5,249 nucleotides of DNA from CAZKMQ01 sp964554065 (GCA_964554065.1 CAZKMQ010000055.1:1-5249); one strand, 5' to 3'. Numbered from the stretch's first letter, positions 1 through 5,204 are shown. Notes: generated by a model not told the origin, from the sequence alone. Program-made: numbers and translations.

Positions 1-653
1 GTATTGAAGCATGTCGTGTGAGTCGTCCGCCGGTTATTGTTGTTGGGCACAAAGCAGACATGATTAAGAAGGCTCTAGGTGACTATTATGTTTATGTTGA
101 GCAGACTGAACAGCGTGGCACTGGTCATGCTGTATCTGTTGCGCGCAGCGAACTTGAAGGAAAGGTTGATCATGTGCTGGTTTTGTATGGAGACCATCCT
201 CATTTGCCGTGTCAGGTTATTGACGATTTGCTTGATCTGCATTTTCAGTACGATAATTCGTTAACTCTTGCTACTACTACGGTGGCGGATTTTGATGATT
301 GGCGTGAGAGGCTAGCACATTATGGCCGCATAGTTCGTGATGAGACAGAATATGTTGAGCGAATTGTTGAATATAAGGATGCAACAGAGCAGCAACGATC
401 TATTCGCGAAGTAAACCCTGGATATTATTGTTTTAATGCGAAATGGCTGTGGAGTCATTTGGATAAGTTGTCTGATAATAATCAGGCAGGGGAGTTGTAT
501 TTGACTGATTTGATTGCCATGGCAATTGATGAGAAGGTCCGTATTGGTACGCATGAGATTGATCCTTTAGCTGCGCTTGGTGTGAATACTCAGCAGGAAT
601 TGCTTGCCATGGAGGAGGTTATAAAAGCAAATGGTGCTCATCCTAGTTCATAG
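1..653 (+). CDS. glmU: GlmU-type N-acetylglucosamine-1-phosphate uridyltransferase, single-domain, 5'-truncated by window edge
   Basis: The predicted product transfers UMP from UTP to GlcNAc-1-phosphate (or a related sugar-1-phosphate), giving UDP-GlcNAc for peptidoglycan and surface glycans in the cytoplasm. The frame is open to the left edge (first complete codon at 3). The GTG at 18 is therefore only an internal valine and the true start lies upstream. By comparison with E. coli GlmU, about 41-45 N-terminal residues are missing, including the LAAGxGTRM nucleotide loop. Counting from the GTG at 18, visible motifs are QRGTGHA (32-38), LYGDHP with the metal-binding Asp59, YGR (102-104), VEYKDAT (117-123, Glu118), the conserved Asn133, YLTD (161-164) and GVN with Asn190, the expected second metal ligand. 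About 10 extra residues lie before YGR. The protein stops about 20 residues after GVN (TAG at 651-653), so the left-handed beta-helix acetyltransferase domain is absent. This is a natural end rather than an edge effect. Exact sugar specificity cannot be read from the sequence. Confidence 0.85.
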   Translation, partial: IEACRVSRPPVIVVGHKADMIKKALGDYYVYVEQTEQRGTGHAVSVARSELEGKVDHVLVLYGDHPHLPCQVIDDLLDLHFQYDNSLTLATTTVADFDDWRERLAHYGRIVRDETEYVERIVEYKDATEQQRSIREVNPGYYCFNAKWLWSHLDKLSDNNQAGELYLTDLIAMAIDEKVRIGTHEIDPLAALGVNTQQELLAMEEVIKANGAHPSS

Positions 654-677
654 ATAAAAATGACAATTAATTTGGAG

Positions 678-710
678 TAAAGTAGCTAATTTTAGGCTGC
701 TTTATTTTTT
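678..710 (+). terminator. Intrinsic terminator after the uridyltransferase gene
   Basis: TAAAGTAGC (678-686) pairs with GCTGCTTTA (696-704), a 9-bp stem with one G-T wobble and a 9-nt loop. Six T residues (705-710) follow directly. It lies 25 nt after the stop codon and separates the uridyltransferase gene from the promoter that follows. Confidence 0.8.
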
Positions 711-735
711 ATCCACAAAAAGTGTAGGAAATAAT

Positions 736-764
736 TTGACAAATTTGTATCTGAAACATATAGT
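736..764 (+). promoter_or_regulatory. Near-consensus sigma70-type promoter for the 797-2167 operon
   Basis: There is a perfect -35 box TTGACA (736-741), a 17-bp spacer and a -10 box TATAGT (759-764, 5 of 6 matches). The expected transcription start is near 771, giving a 5' leader of about 26 nt. A perfect 10-bp palindrome, ACAAATTTGT (739-748), overlaps the -35 box and spacer and could be an operator, but short AT-rich palindromes also occur by chance. The promoter sits directly after the preceding terminator, so the downstream pair is an independent transcription unit. Confidence 0.8.
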
Positions 765-787
765 ATTTTCAAGCGTTCTTATACATC

Positions 788-792
788 GGAGG
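788..792 (+). promoter_or_regulatory. Ribosome binding site deciding the GTG start at 797
   Basis: GGAGG lies 4 nt before GTG 797 and only 2 nt before an out-of-frame ATG at 795 (the bases read ATGTG). The GTG opens the 119-codon frame; the ATG opens a 21-codon frame ending at TAA 858-860. Spacing favours the GTG, though both are tight. Confidence 0.65.
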
Positions 793-796
793 AAAT

Positions 797-1156
797 GTGG
801 AACATTTTGCGTTTGTCGAAGTTCGACATGAGAGGTGGGTTTCGCAAGAGGTTCCACTAAAGTGCAACAGCTGTGCATCATGCATGGTTGTGGTAGGTCG
901 TGTAAGCTTGCCAGTGCTTGAGCGCAGCGAAGAAGAGTTGTACGCTCGTCGCTGCAACGTGGATACAATGGTCGAGGAAAATCGTTTTCTGGAAGGGGCG
1001 ATCCCGGTTTGTGTTCACCCTGCGAAGAAGCAATCTACAACTGCTTTGCAGGTTGCTGCTCCCATCGAAGGGGCAGTTATCACCAGATCTGTTGCAAAAT
1101 TCTGCCGTTCATATACTATGATGGCAACAGCAGAGTTGAAGCGCGTTCGCGCGTAA
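797..1156 (+). CDS. Hypothetical 119-aa protein with a CxxCxxC motif
   Basis: I do not recognise this family. The start is GTG 797, supported by GGAGG at 788-792 and a strong promoter 33 bp upstream. The next in-frame Met (residue 30) would remove the cysteine motif. The protein has six cysteines (23, 26, 29, 53, 72, 103). The first three form CNSCASC, an arrangement that could bind zinc or another metal or act in redox chemistry, although a complete four-ligand site is not obvious. No signal peptide or clear membrane segment is seen; a short hydrophobic stretch (MVVVG, about 30-34) is too short to span a membrane. The C-terminus is basic (ELKRVRA). The gene is followed after 15 nt by the glycosyltransferase gene, which has its own strong Shine-Dalgarno sequence, so the two are surely co-transcribed. 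By association it may assist or regulate that enzyme. That the frame is coding is supported by promoter, RBS, operon spacing and G+C content shared with the downstream gene. Confidence 0.7.
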   Translation: MEHFAFVEVRHERWVSQEVPLKCNSCASCMVVVGRVSLPVLERSEEELYARRCNVDTMVEENRFLEGAIPVCVHPAKKQSTTALQVAAPIEGAVITRSVAKFCRSYTMMATAELKRVRA

Positions 1157-1160
1157 CTTG

Positions 1161-1166
1161 AGGAGG
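1161..1166 (+). promoter_or_regulatory. Strong Shine-Dalgarno sequence for the glycosyltransferase gene
   Basis: AGGAGG, within a longer GAGGAGGGGG run (1160-1169), lies 5 nt before ATG 1172. It fixes that start and contrasts with the kinase, membrane-protein and EndoQ genes in this window, none of which has a visible Shine-Dalgarno sequence. Confidence 0.8.
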
Positions 1167-1171
1167 GGGAA

Positions 1172-2167
1172 ATGAGGCAAAGAGAAAAATGGCCGCAGTT
1201 GCGGTCAAGTGACGTAATAGTCTTGCCAGCATTGCACGAAGAAAAAGGTATTGTACGCACTGTGGAGTATCTGTACTTTCATGGTGTCGAGCCAGGTCAG
1301 GTAATCCTGGTCAACTCGTGCATGGACCCAGAAGACCATGATGGAACAACCTTCACTGGTCAGGAGATCTTGCGTCAGTTGGGAGATGAGAATGCTCGAG
1401 GAGCTACCATCGTCTCGCAGTACGACATGCTAGGTCCGGGTTCAGTTGCTTGGCAGATTCTGCAGTATCGTTTCGGCTTTGCGGCTGATGAGATCTGTCG
1501 TGGCAAAGGAGCTGCAATGTACGCGGCAGTACTTGCGATGCAGCAGTGGGCGTACGATAGTGAGCGGCGTGTGTTTTTCTTGGACACGGATCTTGTCAAC
1601 TTGGAGTCGGCCGATCCGATCGGCAGCTTGCTTTTGGCGTGGGAGCGTGATCCAGGTGCGAAGTTGGTCAAGCTCGGATTTGTGGAGAACTCTGGGTTCT
1701 CTGCGTTTCTGAATTTGCTTCCTCATCCGTACTGTGAGATGGTGCAGATTTCTTGGCCACTTTGTGGTCAGCAGGGTATCTTGCTCGGTGACATTGCTAC
1801 CATGCCGTTGCCTACTGGTTATTGCGTGGAGTATGCCATCATGGCATCGATCTTGGAGCAGCATGGCATCACAGCTTTTGCTGAAGAAGCAATCACGGAG
1901 ACACTGCGTCAGGATGACGACTATGATCAGGCGAAGTATGTGAAGATGCACACAGGAATCTACTTGTTTGCACAGCAGTTCGCGTCGCGCATTTCACTCA
2001 CTACATTTCGTTCGGAGACCGGCAGAGTCAGCCTGCATGAATGGAATAAACTGACAGCGCGAGAGGTGCTGATTGGTATTCCAAGATCTCCGTACAAGGC
2101 GAGGATCGTGCTGGATCGAATCCTGCCGGACGCGCGCAACATGTCGCGGTATATCGAGCGAGCCTAA
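1172..2167 (+). CDS. GT-A fold glycosyltransferase, resembling glucosyl-3-phosphoglycerate synthase (GT81/GT2-like)
   Basis: A 331-aa cytosolic NDP-sugar-dependent glycosyltransferase. Motifs in order: the nucleotide-binding strand VIVLPALHEE (15-24), VNSC.D (47-52, at the place of the family's DSGSTD), RGKGAAMYAAV (110-120), the DxD-type FLDTDL (136-141, Asp138/Asp140), KLVK (164-167), WPLCGQQGI (195-203) and GYCVEY (216-221). The order and spacing from GKG onward match GpgS enzymes (GKGEAL, VDSDL, HLVK, PLGGEYA, GYGVEI), which make glucosyl-3-phosphoglycerate. Two features differ. The family's metal-binding His in the (E/T)HRN motif aligns with Leu245 in ETLRQD. The Arg and Thr of the GGRVTEL acceptor loop align with Gly175 and Ser177. 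The region between residues 50 and 110 is also longer. The acceptor may therefore not be 3-phosphoglycerate. No membrane segment is seen. The gene is second in an operon with the CxxCxxC protein, is richer in G+C than its flanks, and ends in TAA. The fold call is firm, the substrate is not. Confidence 0.8.
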   Translation: MRQREKWPQLRSSDVIVLPALHEEKGIVRTVEYLYFHGVEPGQVILVNSCMDPEDHDGTTFTGQEILRQLGDENARGATIVSQYDMLGPGSVAWQILQYRFGFAADEICRGKGAAMYAAVLAMQQWAYDSERRVFFLDTDLVNLESADPIGSLLLAWERDPGAKLVKLGFVENSGFSAFLNLLPHPYCEMVQISWPLCGQQGILLGDIATMPLPTGYCVEYAIMASILEQHGITAFAEEAITETLRQDDDYDQAKYVKMHTGIYLFAQQFASRISLTTFRSETGRVSLHEWNKLTAREVLIGIPRSPYKARIVLDRILPDARNMSRYIERA

Positions 2168-2363
2168 GTCTCGGCAACATAGCAAACTCCCGCAGTTCAT
2201 GTGTGAAAGTCTACGAGTGGAGAGAATGTGCTCGGCACCAATTGTCTCCATTACCTGCATAACTGATGATAGACACCCAAAAACATCTTCATCAGGTGGG
2301 CAACAGGTTGCCGCATATGTGCGAGCGAAGAACCGCTTTGGGTAGAGCGGTTAGGTAACAAAC
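2168..2363 (+). other. Hairpin-rich 3' untranslated region or candidate structured RNA
   Basis: No gene is visible in the non-coding stretch between the two convergent units, but several inverted repeats follow one another. TTCA/TGAA pair at 2196-2207. TGGAGA (2218-2223) pairs with TCTCCA (2245-2250) and encloses GTGC/GCAC (2228-2238). CTGATGA (2263-2269) pairs with TCATCAG (2289-2295). GGCAA/TTGCC pair at 2299-2312. AACCGCT (2331-2337) pairs with AGCGGTT (2346-2352). The strong terminator hairpin comes next. No internal promoter was recognised, so the likeliest reading is a folded 3' tail of the glycosyltransferase mRNA. It matches no RNA family that I recognise. Confidence 0.4.
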
Positions 2364-2400
2364 AGAAAAGGTGAGTCGTTAACAACGATTCACCTTTTCT
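2364..2400. terminator. Strong bidirectional intrinsic terminator between convergent operons
   Basis: AGAAAAGGTGAGTCGTT (2364-2380) pairs with AACGATTCACCTTTTCT (2384-2400): a 17-bp stem with one G-T wobble and a 3-nt loop. On the plus strand the stem ends in TTTTCT and runs into TCTTTTATG. On the minus strand it ends in TTTTCT followed by GTTTGTT. It can therefore end both the plus-strand cassette and the minus-strand kinase operon. Confidence 0.9.
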
Positions 2401-2422
2401 TCTTTTATGTTGATTGTCCTCA

Positions 2423-2836
2423 TTATTTAATTGCAGTAACTGAGTCTGCAATTTTTTGCATTATGTGACGTGCTTTTCTGTTTGTCTTTGTGTAGTAAAT
2501 CCAAACTTGCTGCCCTGCTTGCATGCGTGTCTCTTTTGGCACAAACGTATCAATGTCCTCTTGTGATTCACCGTCAAGATTTGGCATAACGCGAGAGCCT
2601 TCAAATATTTCAACGCGCCCATGCTTTCCTGTTATTGCTACCATGTTAGGGTTCTGGGTATCAATAAAAAACTTAGCAGGGTGCTTAACATAATATGCTT
2701 CAGTCTTGTACACGTCACGCAGTTTGTAATCAGCGAACAGCTTATGCTTAACCATTTTGATTCCGCCGACTGCAATTATAATGAGTAAAATTAGTCCCAA
2801 CGTAGCACCGAAGTGCGCTTCCCTCTTTTTTGCCAT
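2423..2836 (-). CDS. Hypothetical signal-anchored membrane protein, 137 aa
   Basis: I do not recognise a named family. The N-terminus is basic (MAKKREAH) and is followed by one hydrophobic segment at about residues 10-29 (GATLGLILLIIIAVGGIKMV). This predicts a type II signal anchor with the N-terminus inside and about 105 residues outside. There is no lipobox and no cysteine. The exterior part is polar and mixed-charge, with alternating beta-like stretches (NMVAITGKHGRVEIF at about 64-78, QQVWIYYTKTNR at about 109-120), suggesting a small beta-rich domain. The ATG lies only 9 nt after the kinase stop codon. No Shine-Dalgarno sequence is visible, so translation probably depends on coupling to the kinase. 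The gene ends in TAA 23 nt before the shared terminator. A role linked to the kinase, such as at the envelope, is only suggested by the operon. Confidence 0.75.
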   Translation of the reverse strand: MAKKREAHFGATLGLILLIIIAVGGIKMVKHKLFADYKLRDVYKTEAYYVKHPAKFFIDTQNPNMVAITGKHGRVEIFEGSRVMPNLDGESQEDIDTFVPKETRMQAGQQVWIYYTKTNRKARHIMQKIADSVTAIK

Positions 2837-2845
2837 ATGTATTTA

Positions 2846-3862
2846 TTAGATATTGTTTAGTATATCAATAATTTTATCTTTTTTCGAGACAATGTCTTGA
2901 GTGAGTCGCACCATTGAAAGAACGCGTGCTGTATTGTGTGCCCGGCGGGAGTCATAATTATTTTTATCCCAGCCAAAATATGAGTTGTCAATAATGTCCT
3001 TTGCAAATCTACTAGCAAGCTCAAGGCGTATCATACGAATGGCACGGTACAAATATTGTTGCTCATCACGTGAAAGTGGAATTACATCCATGTAACCACG
3101 CACTGCTGATTCAAAAAGCGGAATAGAAAAATGGTTATGTGGGTCATCTTCTTTTTTTGCACACCATGAACCAAGTGCTTCCCCAATGTCTACTAGAGGT
3201 GAGTGTTCAATACAAGTATCAAGATCTATCATGCATACCGCCTTATCCTGGTTGAAGATGATATTTGAAATTTTTGGATCGCCATGGATTACTGTAGTTG
3301 GCAATCCGTCAGGTAGAAATGTTGTTGGGAGTGTTTCTTTTATATATGTATACCCTTCACGCATGATTGGATTAGTTTCTTGTTCAAGGAGCTTATCATA
3401 TATATTACAAAAATCATCGTACACATTCTTAGTTTGGTGTAACTTGATCTTACCCTTAAGTTGTCTTGCAGCAAAGTCTTCCATGCCGCTATGAAATGTG
3501 GCTAGTACACGCCCAGCTTCTTGTGCGTGGATTTCGTTGCTAAGTACGTCAACCGTTACGCCATCCATTGCTGTCATCACGCGCCACAATCCGTTGCTTG
3601 CATCAGTATGATAGAATACATCTTCATTTGTTTTGATGAGCATTGGTGTGGCTATATCTTTTCTCGATAAGTGAGCGGTGACAAGTGCCATGTCTTCAAT
3701 AGTATTGTTATCAAAAATTATCCCCATCTTCTGGAGTATGTAGTTTCCCTTAGTGCTATGTACTGCGTAACTCTTGTTAATCAGCCCGGTAGGAATAGGA
3801 TGCACTTCCTCAATAGCGCCAATAGGGAAATGAGTGAGTACGGATTCAATTTGGTCTTTCAT
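2846..3862 (-). CDS. APH-fold sugar kinase, N-acetylhexosamine 1-kinase (NahK)-like
   Basis: A 338-aa cytosolic kinase of the aminoglycoside phosphotransferase superfamily, closest in appearance to NahK, which phosphorylates the anomeric carbon of GlcNAc/GalNAc with ATP. Visible motifs: PIPTGLINKSYAV (22-34) followed by YILQKMGIIF (41-50), like the NahK INTTYLV...YILQQMN..IF region; LWRVMTAMDGVTV (92-104); EAGRVLATFHSGMEDF (115-130); the catalytic loop VIHGDPKISN with Asp195 and Asn200; and the metal-binding MIDLDT (211-216), with VDIGEAL (224-230) after it. I chose ATG 3862 (MKDQIESVL...) because family members begin shortly before the PIPTGLIN strand. A longer frame back to 3931 adds 23 residues unlike the family and would place the start at the edge of the EndoQ gene. 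No Shine-Dalgarno sequence precedes the ATG; a -10-like box 9 nt upstream suggests a near-leaderless mRNA. It is divergent from EndoQ and co-transcribed with the small membrane protein. Substrate specificity is inferred; homoserine- or choline-type APH kinases are less likely. Confidence 0.8.
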   Translation of the reverse strand: MKDQIESVLTHFPIGAIEEVHPIPTGLINKSYAVHSTKGNYILQKMGIIFDNNTIEDMALVTAHLSRKDIATPMLIKTNEDVFYHTDASNGLWRVMTAMDGVTVDVLSNEIHAQEAGRVLATFHSGMEDFAARQLKGKIKLHQTKNVYDDFCNIYDKLLEQETNPIMREGYTYIKETLPTTFLPDGLPTTVIHGDPKISNIIFNQDKAVCMIDLDTCIEHSPLVDIGEALGSWCAKKEDDPHNHFSIPLFESAVRGYMDVIPLSRDEQQYLYRAIRMIRLELASRFAKDIIDNSYFGWDKNNYDSRRAHNTARVLSMVRLTQDIVSKKDKIIDILNNI

Positions 3863-3870
3863 AGTACTGC

Positions 3871-3920
3871 TAGTGTACCAACTTTGAGTGGTTTTGCAAT
3901 AGAGTCTGAAAGTAGTGTAC
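3871..3920. repeat. Pair of 8-bp direct repeats (TAGTGTAC) in the divergent spacer
   Basis: TAGTGTAC occurs at 3871-3878 and 3913-3920, 42 bp apart start to start, which is about four helical turns. Each copy overlaps one of the two -10-like boxes of the divergent promoters. The arrangement fits a regulator bound on one DNA face, but a chance origin is possible. Confidence 0.4.
3872..3899 (-). promoter_or_regulatory. Putative promoter of the kinase operon, near-leaderless
   Basis: Read on the minus strand, TTGCAA (3899-3894) is followed by 16 bp and TACACT (3877-3872). Both boxes match the consensus at 4 of 6 positions. Only 9 nt separate the -10 box from ATG 3862, so transcription would start within about 3 nt of the start codon. 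This explains the missing ribosome binding site. Confidence 0.45.
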
Positions 3921-3923
3921 AGT
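3894..3923 (+). promoter_or_regulatory. Putative promoter of the EndoQ gene, near-leaderless
   Basis: TTGCAA (3894-3899), 18 bp, then TACAGT (3918-3923). The palindromic TTGCAA is shared as the -35 box with the opposite promoter. ATG 3934 follows 10 nt after the -10 box and has no Shine-Dalgarno sequence, again pointing to a very short or absent leader. The box matches are imperfect. Confidence 0.45.
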
Positions 3924-3933
3924 AGATACATCT

Positions 3934-5202
3934 ATGGAAAAAATTCTTGATTTACATGTGCATTCTAAGTACTCACGTGCGTGTAGTAAGAGTTTAGTAT
4001 TGCCTGAGATTGCTAAGACCTGCGCTGTGCGAGGTATTGATATTGTGGCGACCGGTGATTTTACGCATCCGGCGTGGTTTAAGTCTATTGGTGATGAGTT
4101 AGAGGAGGTGAATGATGGTTTGTTTTCTCTTAAAGGTGGGGTAAGCCCAACAAGGTTTATTCTTGGAACTGAAGTTGCGTGTATTTATAAAAATAAAGAC
4201 AAGGTGCGTCGTGTGCACTTGCTATTGTTTATGCCGACGCTTGATGCTGTGGCTAAGTTGAATTATGTACTTGAAGTTGAGCGCGGAAAAAATATTCGAA
4301 GCGATGGTCGGCCGATCCTGGGTATTTCTTCAAAGGAGTTATTAAAAATTATTTTAGACATTGACGAGCGAAGTGTGATGATTCCTGCGCACGCGTGGAC
4401 ACCGTGGTTTGCAATCTTTGGCTCAAAAAGTGGTTATGATTCTTTGGGTCAATGCTTTGATGAGATGGTGTCGCATGTGCGTGCGATTGAAACCGGTTTG
4501 TCTTCAGATCCGAAAATGAATTGGCGCATGTCAGCATTAAATGATATCGCGCTTATTTCAAATTCTGATGCGCACTCGTTGCCAAAGTTAGGACGCGAAG
4601 CAAATGTTTTTGATTTTGCAAATGACGACGCGGTTACATACACAGAGATCATGCGCATTATAAATGAAAAAGATAAAGAAAAGTTTTTGTACACGATTGA
4701 ATTTTTTCCGGAAGAAGGAAAGTATCATTGTGACGGTCATCGTGATTGTAAATTTTGGTGCTATCCAAATGAAAGTAAAAAGTTAGATGGACGATGTCCA
4801 AAGTGTAACGCACGATTAACTATTGGTGTGCTTAATCAAATTGAGCAGATGGCTGATGTTCCAGAAGTTCGTGTCGGTGATGTTCCAGGGCATGCTGTGC
4901 CGTACAAATCTATTATTCCACTTAGAGAAATTATTGCAGACGTATTGCAAAAAGGTGTGAATACAAAGACCGTGACTAAGGCTTACGATGAGATCGTAAA
5001 TGTAGGTACAGAGTTTTATATATTGCTGCATGCACAGCGTGAAAAAATTCTTGCACATGCCCCTGAAGAAATTGTTGAAGGAATTATGCGAGTGCGCGAA
5101 GGTCGCGTGCATGTTGAGCCAGGATATGACGGTGTGTTTGGAAGAATAAATGTTTTTGAAGATGGTGAACCTAGAGGTAAAACTCAGACACCGTTGCTTT
5201 AG
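3934..5202 (+). CDS. Endonuclease Q (EndoQ), PHP-domain repair nuclease (TIGR00375-type)
   Basis: A 422-aa protein of full family length. EndoQ nicks DNA 5' of deaminated bases (uracil, hypoxanthine, xanthine) and abasic sites, starting a repair route known mainly from Thermococcales and a few bacteria. The N-terminal PHP metallo-domain shows DLHVHSKYS (6-14, His8/His10), GDFTHP (41-46, Asp42/His45), GTEVACIY (78-85, Glu80), HLLLF (95-99), PAHAWTPWF (151-159, His153), ETGLSSDP (186-193) and SNSDAHS (209-215, Asp212/His214), so the metal ligands all appear present. Next comes the zinc module YHCDGHRDC (264-272) with CPKC (288-291), then the family signature LTIGVLNQIEQMAD (295-308). The C-terminus has GYDGVFGRINVF and ends in QTPLL, like a sliding-clamp binding motif. 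Database names such as 'DNA helicase UvrD' for this family are misleading, as no helicase motif is present. The start ATG 3934 begins two residues before the first conserved strand and lacks a Shine-Dalgarno sequence. A terminator follows immediately, so the gene is monocistronic here. Confidence 0.9.
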   Translation: MEKILDLHVHSKYSRACSKSLVLPEIAKTCAVRGIDIVATGDFTHPAWFKSIGDELEEVNDGLFSLKGGVSPTRFILGTEVACIYKNKDKVRRVHLLLFMPTLDAVAKLNYVLEVERGKNIRSDGRPILGISSKELLKIILDIDERSVMIPAHAWTPWFAIFGSKSGYDSLGQCFDEMVSHVRAIETGLSSDPKMNWRMSALNDIALISNSDAHSLPKLGREANVFDFANDDAVTYTEIMRIINEKDKEKFLYTIEFFPEEGKYHCDGHRDCKFWCYPNESKKLDGRCPKCNARLTIGVLNQIEQMADVPEVRVGDVPGHAVPYKSIIPLREIIADVLQKGVNTKTVTKAYDEIVNVGTEFYILLHAQREKILAHAPEEIVEGIMRVREGRVHVEPGYDGVFGRINVFEDGEPRGKTQTPLL

Positions 5203-5204
5203 CA

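Noticed and set aside
1442..1951. 169-codon open frame on the minus strand opposite the glycosyltransferase
   Set aside because: The plus-strand frame has clear family motifs over the same bases; the minus-strand product has no recognisable domain or start signal.
2073..2345. 90-codon plus-strand frame running from the glycosyltransferase 3' end into the hairpin region
   Set aside because: It overlaps the glycosyltransferase in another frame, has no ribosome binding site and its sequence resembles no protein I know; the end of the glycosyltransferase at 2167 is natural.
2331..2363. tRNA-like string (GGGTAGAGCGGTTAGG) resembling a D-arm
   Set aside because: There is no T-loop (GTTCRA-type) sequence, no anticodon arm at the right distance and no acceptor stem; the segment is better explained as a simple 7-bp hairpin.
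3863..3931. Longer kinase start adding 23 residues (ATG at 3931 on the minus strand)
   Set aside because: The extra residues do not resemble the N-terminus of this kinase family, and the start would sit 2 bp from the EndoQ start codon, leaving no room for a promoter outside EndoQ.
3934..5202. Annotation of the PHP protein as UvrD helicase or histidinol phosphatase
   Set aside because: There are no Walker or other helicase motifs, and the zinc module plus the LTIGVL and GYDG signatures identify EndoQ rather than histidinol phosphatase or a polymerase PHP domain.
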